Part shown: piece by piece, positions 8,820 to 17,898 of the stretch
Numbering within the stretch: position 1 is the stretch's first letter
How the letters are laid out: each line of letters starts with the position of its first letter
Assembly: GCF_003724155.1 (NCBI RefSeq)
Contig: NZ_RJJQ01000005.1
Location: 62,001 to 126,000, forward strand
DNA length: 64,000 bases
Direction: 5' to 3'
DNA from: Flexivirga caeni
GTDB taxonomy: Bacteria; Actinomycetota; Actinomycetes; Actinomycetales; Dermatophilaceae
Translations under genes and position numbers: made by a program
The notes under the pieces: generated by a model
What the model was told of the DNA's origin: nothing
Database searches by the model: none
Seen by the model: only the letters and a program-made list of their open reading frames with translations

Positions 8820-11800
8820 ATGTCCGTGGACACCGTTACCCGTTCAGAAATCCTGCGTGAGTGCGCGGGGAAGCAGCCGGGGGGCACCCCGCAGTGGCTT
8901 CTCGAGCGTTACTACCGACATGTGGCCGACGAGGACGTCGTCGGCTACGGACCGGAGCGGCTGCGCGGAACTCTCGCATCGCACCTGCAGCTCGCGAGCG
9001 ATCGCGCACCCGGCACGACGAGGGTCCGGATCGTCCATCCGAGTCTCGAATCGGACGGCTGGACCTGCCCTTACGCGATCCTGCAGATCGTCACCGACGA
9101 CATGCCGTTCCTCGTCGACTCCGTCATCTCGGAACTCACCCGGCACGACCGCAGCGTCCACGCCGTGATCCACCCGCAACTGTTCGTCCAGCGCGACGCC
9201 GGTGGCGCCCTGCAGCACGTCTACGACACCGACACGGTGCCGGAACCGACCGAGGCCGGTATGGCGCCGGCCAGTGAGTCGTGGATGCACTTCGAGATCG
9301 ACCTTGGCGTCGACGACGCGGCCGATGCCGCGCTGGTCGCCGACGTCGAGCGCGTGGTCGGTGACGTCCGCGTCGCGGTCAACGACTGGTCGAAGATGCA
9401 CGACGAGTGCGAGCAGATCATCGCTGCCCTGGACTCGGAGCGCCCCGTGTCGGTGCCCGGCGCGGCGGTCGACAAGGTGCAGGGTTTCCTGCGCTGGCTC
9501 GCCGACAACCACTTCACCTTCCTCGGCTACCGCGAGTACACCCTCGACACCGTCGACGGCGAGGACGTGCTGCGGGTCAAGCCCGGCACCGGCCTAGGCA
9601 TCCTGCGCTACGACAAGCCGTCCTCGCGGTCGTTCAGCAAGCTGAGCCCGCGAGGCCGGGCGACGGCTCGCCAGCCCCAGCTGCTGACCATCACCAAGGC
9701 CAATTCCCGTGCGACCGTGCACCGTTCGTCGTTCCTGGACTACATCGGCATCCGCACGTTCGACGAGCAAGGCAACGTGATCGGGGAGAAGCGTTTCCTC
9801 GGCCTGTTCACCTCCAGCGCCTACACCGAATCGGCCCGGCGGGTGCCGGTCGTCCGCGAGCGGATCGCCAAAGTGCTGGCGCGGACCGGATACTCACCCG
9901 ACAGTCACTCCGGCAAGGACCTGCTGGAGGTGCTGGAGAACTACCCCCGCGACGAACTCTTCCAGACCTCCAGCAACGAGCTCTACGAGATCTCGACCGC
10001 GGTGCTGCGCCTGCAGGAGCGCCGCCAGGCGCAGATGTTCCGCCGGGTCGACGAGTTCGGCCGGTTCGTGTCCGTCCTGGTCTACCTGCCGCGCGACCGG
10101 TACAACACCGGTGTCCGGCTGCGCATCGAGCGGATCCTGCGGGACGCCTACCAGCCCGAGGCGGTCGACTACACCACCCGCATCGCGGAGTCCGCGCTCG
10201 CGCTGATCCACTTCGTCGTGCGCCTGGTCCCGGGATCGGACGTGCCCGAGGTCGACGAGCAGGAGTTACAGGAGCTTGTGCTGGAGAGCAGCCGCACCTG
10301 GGGTGAGCGGCTGGGCGCCGTGTCGTTGGAGGAGGACGGCGAGGACGCGTCCGCGCGGGTCATGAGCCTCTACTCGCGCGCCTTCCCCGAGGCGTACAAA
10401 GAGGACTTCACGCCGCGTCAGGCGATCGCCGATCTGCGGCGCATCGAGGCGCTGGAGTCGGACGACCACACCCTGCTGACACTCTACCGGGAGCCGGGCG
10501 CGGACTCCCGGGAGCGCCGGTTCAAGTTGTTCCGCCGCAACCCGGTGGTCCTGACCGACGTGCTGCCGGTCTTCACGCACCTGGGCGTCGAGGTCACCGA
10601 CGAGCGCCCCTACTCGATGCAGCGCGCCGACGGCGTCGTCGTCCACGTCTACGACTTCGGGCTGCGGGCCGGTGGCCCGGATGTGTGGGGTACGGACGAG
10701 CGCAGCACCGCCGACGTGCGGGAGCGCTTCCAGGAGGCGTTCTCCGACGTCTGGGAGGGCGACAGCGAGAGCGACGGTCTGGGCGCCCTGGTGCTGCTGG
10801 CAGGGCTCACCTCACGCGAGGTGATGATGCTGCGCGCGATCGCCAAATACCTGCGTCAGATCGGCTTCACCTTCAGCCAGAACTACATCGAGCAGGCATT
10901 GCGCACCAATGTGCACCTGGCTCGCTCGCTGGTCGACCTGTTCGACGCGCGCTTCGACCCGGCCCAGCCGGATGGCGGTCGCGCGGACGCCGAGGCCGAG
11001 CTGGTGCAGCGCATCGAGTCCGCGCTGGACGAGGTCGCCAGCCTCGACCATGACCGGATCATTCGCACGATGATGGGTGTGATCCGGGCGGCGTTGCGCA
11101 CCAACGTTTTCCAGCGCGATGCCGACGGGCGGCCGAGCCCGGTGATGAGCTTCAAGATCAACTGCGCGTCGGTGCCCGGGCTGCCGAGTCCGAAGCCGAA
11201 GTTCGAGATCTGGGTCTACGGCCCGCGCGTCGAGGGCGTGCACCTGCGCTTCGGCATGGTCGCCCGTGGCGGCCTGCGGTGGAGCGACCGTCCGGAGGAC
11301 TTCCGCACCGAGATCCTCGGCCTGGTCAAGGCGCAGATGGTCAAGAACGCCGTGATCGTCCCGACCGGTTCCAAGGGTGGCTTCGTCGCCAAGCGGCTGC
11401 CCGACCCCAGTGACCGGGAGGCGTGGCTGGCCGAGGGCATTGCGGCATACAAGCTGTTCATCTCCGGCCTGCTGGACGTGACCGACAACCTGGTCTCGGG
11501 CGCCGTCGTGCCGCCGGAGAGCGTGGTGCGTCACGACGGCGACGACACCTACCTGGTGGTTGCCGCTGACAAGGGCACCGCGACCTTCAGCGACATCGCC
11601 AACGGCGTCGCGCAGTCCTACGGCTTCTGGCTGGACGACGCGTTCGCCTCCGGCGGGTCCGCCGGCTACGACCACAAGGCGATGGGCATCACCGCCCGCG
11701 GCGCGTGGGAGTCGGTGAAGCGGCACTTCCGCGAGATGGGCGTCGACACCCAGGCGCAGGAGTTCACCGTCGTCGGCGTCGGTGACATGAGCGGCGACGT

Positions 11801-13679
11801 CTTCGGCAACGGCATGCTGCTGTCCGAGCACATCCGGCTGGTGGCCGCCTTCGACCACCGGCACATCTTCCTCGACCCCGACCCGGTGGCGGCCACGTCG
11901 TATGCCGAGCGGCGTCGCCTGTTCGACCTTCCCCGGTCGTCGTGGGGTGACTACGACACCTCGCTGATCTCGGCGGGCGGCGGCGTCTACCCGCGCACCG
12001 CGAAGTCGATCCCGGTCAGTGCGCAGACCCGTCATGCGCTCGGCCTGGCCGACGACGTGACCCGGCTCGCACCGAATGACCTGATGCGAGCGATCCTGCT
12101 CGCGCCGGTCGACTTGTTCTGGAACGGCGGCATCGGCACCTACATCAAGGCGTCCAGTGAGACGGCCGCCGACATCGGCGACCGCGCCAACGACCAGATC
12201 CGGGTCAACGGCGGCGAACTGCGGGTGAAGGTCGTCGGTGAGGGCGGCAACCTCGGCGCGAGCCAGCTGGGCCGCATCGAGGCGGCCGAGCACGGCGTGC
12301 GGGTCAACACCGACGCGATCGACAACTCCGCCGGTGTCGACACCTCCGACCACGAGGTCAACATCAAGATCCTGGTCACGGACCTGATGCGGCAGGGCCG
12401 CTTCGACCTGGAGCAGCGCAACACGCTGCTGCACTCGATGACCGACGAGATCGCGGTGCAGGTGCTGCGCGACAACTACGAGCAGAACGTCCTGCTCGGC
12501 AACGCCCGGGCCCAGACGCACGCGATGCTGCCGGTGCACCAGCGGCTGATCCACTGGCTGGAGCAGCGCGGAGAACTCGACCGCGAGCTGGAGTTCCTGC
12601 CCAGCGACGCCGAGATCGCACGGCGTTCGAGCGCCGGCGGCGGGCTGACCTCGCCGGAGTTCTCGGTGCTGGTCGCCTACGCCAAACTGGCGATGAAGAA
12701 CGATCTCGCGCACTCCGAGCTGACCGACGACCCCTGGTTCGCGGCGCTGCTGGCGTCATACTTCCCGGAGCCGGTCCGCGTGCGGTATGCCGCCGAACTC
12801 GCCCAGCACCCGCTGCGCCGGCAGATCGTCGTCAACCAGGTCGTCAACTCGATGATCAACCGTGGCGGCATCACCTTCGCATTCCGGGTCGGCGAGGAGA
12901 CCGGTGCAGGCCCGGAGCAGATCGCCCGCGCGTTCATCGTCGCCCGAGAGGTCTTCGGCCTGCGGGAGTTCGTCACGCAGGTCGAGGAGCTGGACAACGT
13001 CGTGCCGACCCAGTCGCAGACGGCCCTCTACCTGGAGTTCCGCCGGCTGCTGGATCGTGCGACGCGCTGGCTGGTGCACAGCCGGCCGGCCCGGCTGGAC
13101 ATCACCGGCGAGATCGACCGGTTCGGCGCGGTCGTGCGGGAGCTGACCCCGAAACTGCCGCAGCTGCTGCAGGGTTCGGAGCGAGCCCGCTGGGAGTCGC
13201 GGCGCGCGGAGATGGGCGACGGCGGCGTGCCCACACAGCTGGCCGGCTGGGCGGCTGCCCTGCTGGACAGCTACTCGCTGCTGGACATCACCGAGCAGGC
13301 GATCAGCACCGACACTCCGGTGGCGGACGTGGCAGCGGTCTACTTCATGCTCTCCGAGAGCCTCGGCATCGACCGGATCCTGTCGGCGGTCTCGCGGCTG
13401 CCGCGCGACGACCGGTGGGATGCGCTGGCCCGCGGTGCGGTGCGTGACGACCTGTATGCCGTGCTCGACTCGTTCACCGCTGCGGTCATCGCGGACACGC
13501 CCGCGGACGAGAGTGCCGAGCAGCGGCTGGACCGGTGGGCGACGGAGAACTCCGAGTCGATCAACCGGGCCCAGCAGGCGCTGGTCGGCGTCAGCGAGCT
13601 CGACGAGGCAGGCCTGGCGCCGCTGTCGGTCGCGTTGCGCACGCTGCGTTCGGTGGTGCGGTCCGGGTCTGCGCGCTGA
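8820..13679 (+). CDS. gdh: NAD-specific glutamate dehydrogenase (large, 180 kDa class)
   Basis: The protein is 1619 residues, the usual size of the L-180 class of NAD-GDH that deaminates glutamate to 2-oxoglutarate. The N-terminal half has ACT-like regulatory modules, including the MPFLVDSVISELTRH segment. The catalytic part begins near residue 815 with GGLRWSDRPEDFRTEILGL, followed by the KNAVIVPTGSKGGF substrate and Lys region (about 840-857). It continues with the NAD-binding Rossmann part containing VVGVGDMSGDVFGNGML. ATG 8820 gives the family start MSVDTVTRSEIL; an in-frame ATG at 8790 would add ten residues. The enzyme is cytosolic and catabolic, and in this class is often allosterically controlled. 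Confidence 0.94.
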   Translation: MSVDTVTRSEILRECAGKQPGGTPQWLLERYYRHVADEDVVGYGPERLRGTLASHLQLASDRAPGTTRVRIVHPSLESDGWTCPYAILQIVTDDMPFLVDSVISELTRHDRSVHAVIHPQLFVQRDAGGALQHVYDTDTVPEPTEAGMAPASESWMHFEIDLGVDDAADAALVADVERVVGDVRVAVNDWSKMHDECEQIIAALDSERPVSVPGAAVDKVQGFLRWLADNHFTFLGYREYTLDTVDGEDVLRVKPGTGLGILRYDKPSSRSFSKLSPRGRATARQPQLLTITKANSRATVHRSSFLDYIGIRTFDEQGNVIGEKRFLGLFTSSAYTESARRVPVVRERIAKVLARTGYSPDSHSGKDLLEVLENYPRDELFQTSSNELYEISTAVLRLQERRQAQMFRRVDEFGRFVSVLVYLPRDRYNTGVRLRIERILRDAYQPEAVDYTTRIAESALALIHFVVRLVPGSDVPEVDEQELQELVLESSRTWGERLGAVSLEEDGEDASARVMSLYSRAFPEAYKEDFTPRQAIADLRRIEALESDDHTLLTLYREPGADSRERRFKLFRRNPVVLTDVLPVFTHLGVEVTDERPYSMQRADGVVVHVYDFGLRAGGPDVWGTDERSTADVRERFQEAFSDVWEGDSESDGLGALVLLAGLTSREVMMLRAIAKYLRQIGFTFSQNYIEQALRTNVHLARSLVDLFDARFDPAQPDGGRADAEAELVQRIESALDEVASLDHDRIIRTMMGVIRAALRTNVFQRDADGRPSPVMSFKINCASVPGLPSPKPKFEIWVYGPRVEGVHLRFGMVARGGLRWSDRPEDFRTEILGLVKAQMVKNAVIVPTGSKGGFVAKRLPDPSDREAWLAEGIAAYKLFISGLLDVTDNLVSGAVVPPESVVRHDGDDTYLVVAADKGTATFSDIANGVAQSYGFWLDDAFASGGSAGYDHKAMGITARGAWESVKRHFREMGVDTQAQEFTVVGVGDMSGDVFGNGMLLSEHIRLVAAFDHRHIFLDPDPVAATSYAERRRLFDLPRSSWGDYDTSLISAGGGVYPRTAKSIPVSAQTRHALGLADDVTRLAPNDLMRAILLAPVDLFWNGGIGTYIKASSETAADIGDRANDQIRVNGGELRVKVVGEGGNLGASQLGRIEAAEHGVRVNTDAIDNSAGVDTSDHEVNIKILVTDLMRQGRFDLEQRNTLLHSMTDEIAVQVLRDNYEQNVLLGNARAQTHAMLPVHQRLIHWLEQRGELDRELEFLPSDAEIARRSSAGGGLTSPEFSVLVAYAKLAMKNDLAHSELTDDPWFAALLASYFPEPVRVRYAAELAQHPLRRQIVVNQVVNSMINRGGITFAFRVGEETGAGPEQIARAFIVAREVFGLREFVTQVEELDNVVPTQSQTALYLEFRRLLDRATRWLVHSRPARLDITGEIDRFGAVVRELTPKLPQLLQGSERARWESRRAEMGDGGVPTQLAGWAAALLDSYSLLDITEQAISTDTPVADVAAVYFMLSESLGIDRILSAVSRLPRDDRWDALARGAVRDDLYAVLDSFTAAVIADTPADESAEQRLDRWATENSESINRAQQALVGVSELDEAGLAPLSVALRTLRSVVRSGSAR

Positions 13680-13698
13680 CCCTGGTTAGGCTCGCCGC

Positions 13699-15177
13699 AT
13701 GCCGTCGATGAACGACGTGCTGAGCCAGCACACCGAGCTGCACCGGTCCGCGTGGGACCGGCTGCACCTGCTGGTCAGTGACTGGCAGTTGCTGGCCGAC
13801 CTGTCCTTCGCGGACCTGGTGCTGTGGGTGCTGACCCGCGACCGCAGCTGGGTGGCTGCGGCGCACGTGCGCCCCACGACAGGCGTCGGCGTCTTTGTCA
13901 ACGACGTCGTCGGCAGCCGCATCGACCACGCGCGGGGGCGCACCGTCCGGCAGGCGTATGACGAGCGGCAGATCGTCCGGTCGCACTCCACCACGTGGCG
14001 CGACGACCTGCCCGTGCGCGAGGAGGCGATCCCGGTCGTGCAGGACGGCTGTGCGATCGCGGTGCTGACCCGCCATACCAACCTGGCCTCAATGCGCACG
14101 CCGAGCCGGCTGGAGGTCACCTACCTGGCATCCGCCGACGCGCTCAGCCGGATGATCGCGGCCGGGGAGTTCCCCGGCTCAGCGGCGCCCCCTGCCAACC
14201 GCCGCGGCGCGCCGCGCGTGGGTGACGGCGTGCTCCGCCTGGACGCGACGGGCAACGTGACCTACGCCAGCCCCAACGCCGTCTCGGCAATGCACCGGCT
14301 GGGGTATGACGAACAGCTCGTGGGGGTCCGGCTCGCCGCGGCCCTCGCCCGGGTGCTGCCCGAGCGCGGGACGGTCGACGAGGAGCTGATGACGGTCCTG
14401 ACCGGCGCGCTCGCCCGGAGCACCGAGATCGAGTCACGCAGCGCACACGTAAGCGCGCGCGCGATCCCGCTCTCGGAGAACGGCCGGCGGATCGGAGCGA
14501 TCCTGCTGGTCCGCGACGTCAGCGAGCTGCGGCGCCGCGAGCGCGAACTGCTCAGCCGGGAGGCGACGATCCGGGAGATCCATCACCGGGTGAAGAACAA
14601 CCTGCAGACGGTCGCGGCAGTGCTGCGGCTCCAGGCGCGGCGACTGGACGACCCGCAGGCCCGTGCCGCGCTCGCGGGTGCGGTGCGGCGGGTGGGCACG
14701 ATTGCGACCGTGCACGAGACGCTCAGCGGAGGCTGGGACGACACGACGCCGTTCGACGAGATCGCGGCCGGTGCGGTGCGGTCGGCGGTGGAGATCAGCA
14801 ACCGGTCTCAGGAACGGGTCAGTGCCCGGCTGACCGGCAGCTTCGGCTCACTGCACGCCGACGACGCGACGGCCGTCGCCATGGTGATCGCCGAGCTGGT
14901 GCAGAACGCGATCGAGCACGGCTTCGCCGATCACGGCGGTCAGGTGGTGCTCGATGCGGTGCGCAGCACCGGCGACCAGGGTGAGGAAGTGCTTGCCGTG
15001 ACCGTCACCGACGACGGCGCCGGGCTGCCGGACGGCTTCGACCCGGCCGCGTCAGGGCTCGGCATCCAGATCGTGCGGTCGTTCGTGCAGGACCTGCGTG
15101 GCGAGATCACCTGGTCGCGGGTGGAGCCGCACGGCACGCGCGTGTGCTTCGTAGCGCGGCTGCGGGACGAGACGTGA
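13699..15177 (+). CDS. pdtaS: PdtaS-type sensor histidine kinase
   Basis: A 492-residue soluble kinase. Residues about 1-150 form a GAF-like sensor domain (start MNDVLSQHTELHRSAWDRL) and about 170-285 a PAS domain. The HisKA_2 dimerisation box EIHHRVKNNLQTV follows, with the phosphoacceptor His at about 295, then an HATPase with ELVQNAIEHGF and DDGAGLP. This is the domain order of mycobacterial PdtaS, whose partner PdtaR is an ANTAR-domain antiterminator. No ANTAR regulator is in the window, so pairing is inferred. There are no transmembrane segments. It begins 19 bases after gdh and may be cotranscribed with it. Confidence 0.88.
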   Translation: MPSMNDVLSQHTELHRSAWDRLHLLVSDWQLLADLSFADLVLWVLTRDRSWVAAAHVRPTTGVGVFVNDVVGSRIDHARGRTVRQAYDERQIVRSHSTTWRDDLPVREEAIPVVQDGCAIAVLTRHTNLASMRTPSRLEVTYLASADALSRMIAAGEFPGSAAPPANRRGAPRVGDGVLRLDATGNVTYASPNAVSAMHRLGYDEQLVGVRLAAALARVLPERGTVDEELMTVLTGALARSTEIESRSAHVSARAIPLSENGRRIGAILLVRDVSELRRRERELLSREATIREIHHRVKNNLQTVAAVLRLQARRLDDPQARAALAGAVRRVGTIATVHETLSGGWDDTTPFDEIAAGAVRSAVEISNRSQERVSARLTGSFGSLHADDATAVAMVIAELVQNAIEHGFADHGGQVVLDAVRSTGDQGEEVLAVTVTDDGAGLPDGFDPAASGLGIQIVRSFVQDLRGEITWSRVEPHGTRVCFVARLRDET

Positions 15178-15210
15178 GTGCGGTTCTCCCGGATCGGTGT
15201 TTCCTGGTCG

Positions 15211-15310
15211 GGCCCCCGCGAAGTATCCGCGATCGCGGGCCCCGACGAAGTATCGGAGGAGCGAAGCGGGGGAGAACTTCGGTGGGTGCAGGGAAGCGGG
15301 GAGAACTTCG
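15211..15310. repeat. Cluster of short repeats and hairpin between convergent pdtaS and whiB1
   Basis: Two near-identical copies of GAAGCGGGGAGAACTTCG lie at 15263-15281 (one extra G) and 15293-15310. CGAAGTATC occurs twice (15219-15227 and 15246-15254). CCCGCGA (15215-15221) pairs with TCGCGGG (15233-15239). The block fills the space between two convergent genes, so it may end transcription in both directions, but it lacks a clear T run. Confidence 0.5.
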
Positions 15311-15317
15311 TTTGGGG

Positions 15318-15566
15318 TTAACCGGCGCGGCGGGCGCGGGCATTGCGGCGCTTGAGCGCGCGACGCTCGTCCTCGGACAGCCCACCCCAGACGCCGGCGT
15401 CCTGACCGGACTCGAGGGCCCACTTCAGGCAGGTGTCGATGACCTCGCAGCGACGGCACACCTGTTTGGCATCCTCGATCTGCTGCAAGGCGGGTCCGGT
15501 GTTGCCGATGGGGAAGAACAACTCCGGGTCCTCGTCCAGGCACGCAGCGCGATCGCGCCAATCCAT
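15318..15566 (-). CDS. whiB1: WhiB1-type iron-sulfur transcription factor
   Basis: An 82-residue Wbl protein with the four cluster-binding cysteines at 9, 37, 40 and 46 (spacing C-x27-C-x2-C-x5-C). It also has the GVWGG turn at 58-62 and a basic C-terminal tail, RRALKRRNARARRAG, for DNA binding. Cysteine numbering and length match WhiB1 of mycobacteria, an essential NO-responsive [4Fe-4S] regulator that works with the primary sigma factor. An AAGGAG ribosome site lies about nine bases before the ATG. The leader carries two perfect inverted repeats listed separately. Confidence 0.94.
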   Translation of the reverse strand: MDWRDRAACLDEDPELFFPIGNTGPALQQIEDAKQVCRRCEVIDTCLKWALESGQDAGVWGGLSEDERRALKRRNARARRAG

Positions 15567-15587
15567 GTGTTTCCGCTCCTTGCTTCA

Positions 15588-15615
15588 GGCGCACGTGCGG
15601 TCAGGCACGTGCGCC
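15588..15615 (-). promoter_or_regulatory. Perfect 11-bp inverted repeat in the whiB1 5' leader
   Basis: Arms GGCGCACGTGC (15588-15598) and GCACGTGCGCC (15605-15615) are exact complements separated by six bases, ending about 20 bases upstream of the whiB1 start. As RNA it would form a stable hairpin just before the AAGGAG site. As DNA it contains two CACGTG palindromes. It could be an operator or a translational control hairpin; position alone cannot decide. Confidence 0.65.
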
Positions 15616-15739
15616 AACGAATGTGGTCGACTAGTGGTGATTGCCCGGTCGGGGTTGGCCCGCACCCGAGCACTCGCGATGGTGAACGAGTCTGTTGGGC
15701 GAGCTGCTGTCACGAGCTGCCAACGTCTGTGCGCCATAC

Positions 15740-15770
15740 GTTGTTCCCAACCTTCACAGATGCGAACAAC
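15740..15770. promoter_or_regulatory. GTTGTTC-N17-GAACAAC dyad upstream of whiB1
   Basis: Perfect seven-base arms lie at 15740-15746 and 15764-15770 with a 17-base spacer, about 175 bp upstream of the whiB1 start. The size and spacing suit a dimeric regulator or two adjacent half-sites. WhiB1 transcription is known to be cAMP/Crp-controlled in mycobacteria, but this dyad does not match the Crp consensus. Confidence 0.4.
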
Positions 15771-15895
15771 ATTCCACAAGCACTTTGACCAAGAATTTCG
15801 CTCTCGAAGATGAGTGATCGGTCACATCCGCCCGTGGGATGACCCGGTTGGGGTCGGCCGGGGGCCGCGCCATACGGGTTCCTGCATAAGCTGTT

Positions 15896-16276
15896 GTGGT
15901 GACTGAGCACCCCTCGACGTGGCGCCCTCCCGCAGCCTTGATGGCCTTGCAGACCGTGGTCCTCGTGGTGCTGGCCGGCTCGCTCGTCGTGACCGGAGTG
16001 TCCGGCCACACCGATGACGGCGGTCGCGCGCTCACGGAGGCCGCCACGGTGCTGGCGCTGGCCGCCTGCAGTGCGCTGCTGGCCCTGGGCTTCTGGCGGG
16101 GCCGCAGCGTGGCGCGCACCCCGTCGCTGCTGTGGAACGCGCTGCTGGTGATCGTCGGCATCACCGTGGCGACCTCGGGTGCTCCGGCGATCGGCGTCCT
16201 CGTGGCGGTCGTCGGCGTGATCAGCTTCGCTGCGACGCTGCGGGTGCCTCGCTACGAGCTGGACGACGACGAGTGA
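15896..16276 (+). CDS. Small integral membrane protein, unknown function
   Basis: A 126-residue protein with four hydrophobic segments at about residues 14-34, 48-66, 80-96 and 98-113. The N-terminus is short and the C-terminus acidic (RYELDDDE). No family motif is recognised. The start is GTG at 15896, with a second GTG directly following at 15899. It converges on the exported-protein operon, with only six bases between the two stops. It is probably a conserved actinobacterial hypothetical; no function can be assigned. Confidence 0.7.
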   Translation: MVTEHPSTWRPPAALMALQTVVLVVLAGSLVVTGVSGHTDDGGRALTEAATVLALAACSALLALGFWRGRSVARTPSLLWNALLVIVGITVATSGAPAIGVLVAVVGVISFAATLRVPRYELDDDE

Positions 16277-16282
16277 CCGCAG

Positions 16283-17065
16283 TCACATGCGGGCGGCGAG
16301 CAGCTGGAAGATCAGCGGCATCACCTGCTGTTGCATGATCTTGTCGGAGCCGAAACCGCTCGGATCGAGTGAGAAGAACCCGCCGAAACTCACGGTCAGT
16401 TGCATCGCGGTGCGGCCGTTGCCGATGACCACCAGGTAGGTCGACGTGAGCGAGTCGTTGGAGCTGGAGAAGGGGGCAGGCGTCATCCGCAGCCGCTGAG
16501 TGCCGAACGCGCCGTCGTCGTAGTAGATGTACCCGCTGCTCGGCTTCCCGCTGGACTGGGTCTGAACCGTGCGGTCGCTGGCCCGACTGCTGTCGTAGGC
16601 CGCCAGGATCGAACTCTCGGTGCCGACCTTATTGATCGTGATGCTGATCGTGTTGGGGTACTTCTTGGGATCGGAATCGCCCGGCAGCTGCGGGGTGACC
16701 ACCAGCTTGGTCGGACCCTCCGGATTGAACGCGATCTGGATCGCGTCCGGGAAGACGCCGAGCAATTCCTTGATCGACAGCAGCCGCCCGGCGACCGGCC
16801 AGTCGGCCTGCGGCACCGCGCCGTCCTGCACCGGCGGGTCGTAGACCGGCAGGCTCTTGTCGAGGACGACCTTGCGCCCCTGCTTGTTGGCGACGACGAC
16901 ACCAGGGGAGTCTCCCGGGCTGGGCTTCTGTTTCAGGTACGGCCCGTTCGGCTGGGGCGCGGTCGAGGTCGCCGTGGTGGTCGCGCTGCTCCCGCTGCCA
17001 CCCCCGCACGCGGCGAGGCTGCAGGCGGCCAGCACGCTGGCGGTGGCGAGGGCGAGACGTTTCAT
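16283..17065 (-). CDS. Putative lipoprotein, third paralogue of exported trio
   Basis: A 260-residue lipoprotein precursor with a short signal and lipobox LAAC (Cys20), then a Gly/Ser/Thr-rich linker. The mature part has the trio's shared core: a WPVAGRLLSIKELLGVFPD segment, a central strand region with SITINKVG, and a C-terminal VSFGGFFSLDPSGF ... MPLIFQLL block. Unlike its two paralogues it lacks the paired cysteines in the core. It overlaps the preceding gene by four bases (ATGA), so it is the last gene of the operon. I do not recognise the family and can only say it is anchored outside the membrane. Confidence 0.75.
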   Translation of the reverse strand: MKRLALATASVLAACSLAACGGGSGSSATTTATSTAPQPNGPYLKQKPSPGDSPGVVVANKQGRKVVLDKSLPVYDPPVQDGAVPQADWPVAGRLLSIKELLGVFPDAIQIAFNPEGPTKLVVTPQLPGDSDPKKYPNTISITINKVGTESSILAAYDSSRASDRTVQTQSSGKPSSGYIYYDDGAFGTQRLRMTPAPFSSSNDSLTSTYLVVIGNGRTAMQLTVSFGGFFSLDPSGFGSDKIMQQQVMPLIFQLLAARM

Positions 17066-17898
17066 GCGGCTGCCTTTTCAGTGTCGGTGAATTTCGCCCC
17101 GAGCAGCTGCACCAGTGCCGGGACGATCGCCGTGCGGTAGAGCTTGCGGGACTCGAGGTAGTCGGAGGAGAGAGTGGTGAAGCCGATCCCGCTGAACCAG
17201 ATCTCGCCGGCGACGTCGCCGTGCTGGAGCAGCACCTTGGTCGTCGTGCCGTCGGTGTATGCCGCGGCGACGCCGAGCGAGTTGTTGGCAAAGAAGGTGT
17301 AGAGGCCCGGCCGGATGCTCGAACGTCGCTGCGCCGCAACAAGATCCGCGGACCATTGCTTGCCGATCTGCTGCGGGAGGCCGAACCCGCGGATGTTGAT
17401 CATCAGCTGGCTGCGATCGTCGTCCGGTTCGCCGGTGATGGTCAGTGCCAGGGTGCACTCGGTGGACTTCTTCGTCGAGCCGCCGCCCGGCAACGTGCCC
17501 TGTCGGCACTGGGTGGCTTTGACCGCGGTGAGCTCGGGCAGCACCTGCCGCAACTCGGCGAGGGTGAAGACCTCGGACGCCGACGGCCAGGTCGCGTCCA
17601 TGGGCTTCTTCCCGGTGCGGTCGACCTGCACCGAGAAATGAGCCGACGGGGTGATGGTCGTCGCTGCTGTGGGAGTGACGCCGTTCGGCACGTTCGGTGG
17701 CGTGTATGGCGTGACGCTCACCTGCGGCGTCGCCGGTTTCGACCCCTTCGCCGGGTGTGTCGAGATGCTCGCGCCGGGCTTCGCGGGTGCGGCGCCGCCG
17801 GCGGCATACGCGGTCACGGCGGGCACAGCGACCGCGACAGCTGCCGCTGCCCCTGCGCACAGCATCGCGACCCGGCGTCGCCGTGAGGTCTCAGGCAT
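17062..17898 (-). CDS. Putative secreted protein, second paralogue of exported trio
   Basis: A 278-residue protein with a basic N-terminus (SRRRRVAML), a hydrophobic core and a likely Sec cleavage after AYA near residue 32. There is no lipobox. A Pro/Thr-rich linker precedes the domain that starts at WPSASEVFTLAELRQVLPE. Two cysteines follow about 20 residues apart (in ATQCRQG and TECTLAL), suggesting a disulfide. The C-terminal block reads EIWFSGIGFTTLSSDYLE then IVPALVQLLGAKF, matching the same positions in its neighbours. It overlaps the upstream gene by eight bases and the downstream gene by four. Function is unknown. Confidence 0.75.
   Translation of the reverse strand: MPETSRRRRVAMLCAGAAAAVAVAVPAVTAYAAGGAAPAKPGASISTHPAKGSKPATPQVSVTPYTPPNVPNGVTPTAATTITPSAHFSVQVDRTGKKPMDATWPSASEVFTLAELRQVLPELTAVKATQCRQGTLPGGGSTKKSTECTLALTITGEPDDDRSQLMINIRGFGLPQQIGKQWSADLVAAQRRSSIRPGLYTFFANNSLGVAAAYTDGTTTKVLLQHGDVAGEIWFSGIGFTTLSSDYLESRKLYRTAIVPALVQLLGAKFTDTEKAAA

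Larger units (their letters stand above)
15567..15895. other. 329-bp divergent intergenic region upstream of whiB1
   Basis: There is no credible gene here. The region carries the leader and promoter of whiB1 (leftward) and the start region of a small membrane protein (rightward). GC content drops around 15735-15820. It contains an 11-bp-arm hairpin and a 7-bp-arm dyad, both annotated. A CATAAG hexamer at 15885-15890 lies six bases before the GTG of the rightward gene and could be a -10 box for a leaderless transcript, but no -35 is visible. Confidence 0.6.

Noticed and set aside
10812-12713. A 1.9-kb open frame opposite glutamate dehydrogenase
   Set aside because: Same kind of GC-driven shadow; the sense strand carries a complete, conserved enzyme.
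15808-15826. AGTGATCGGTCACA upstream of whiB1 as a Crp site
   Set aside because: The half-sites are four bases apart, not the six of the TGTGA-N6-TCACA consensus.
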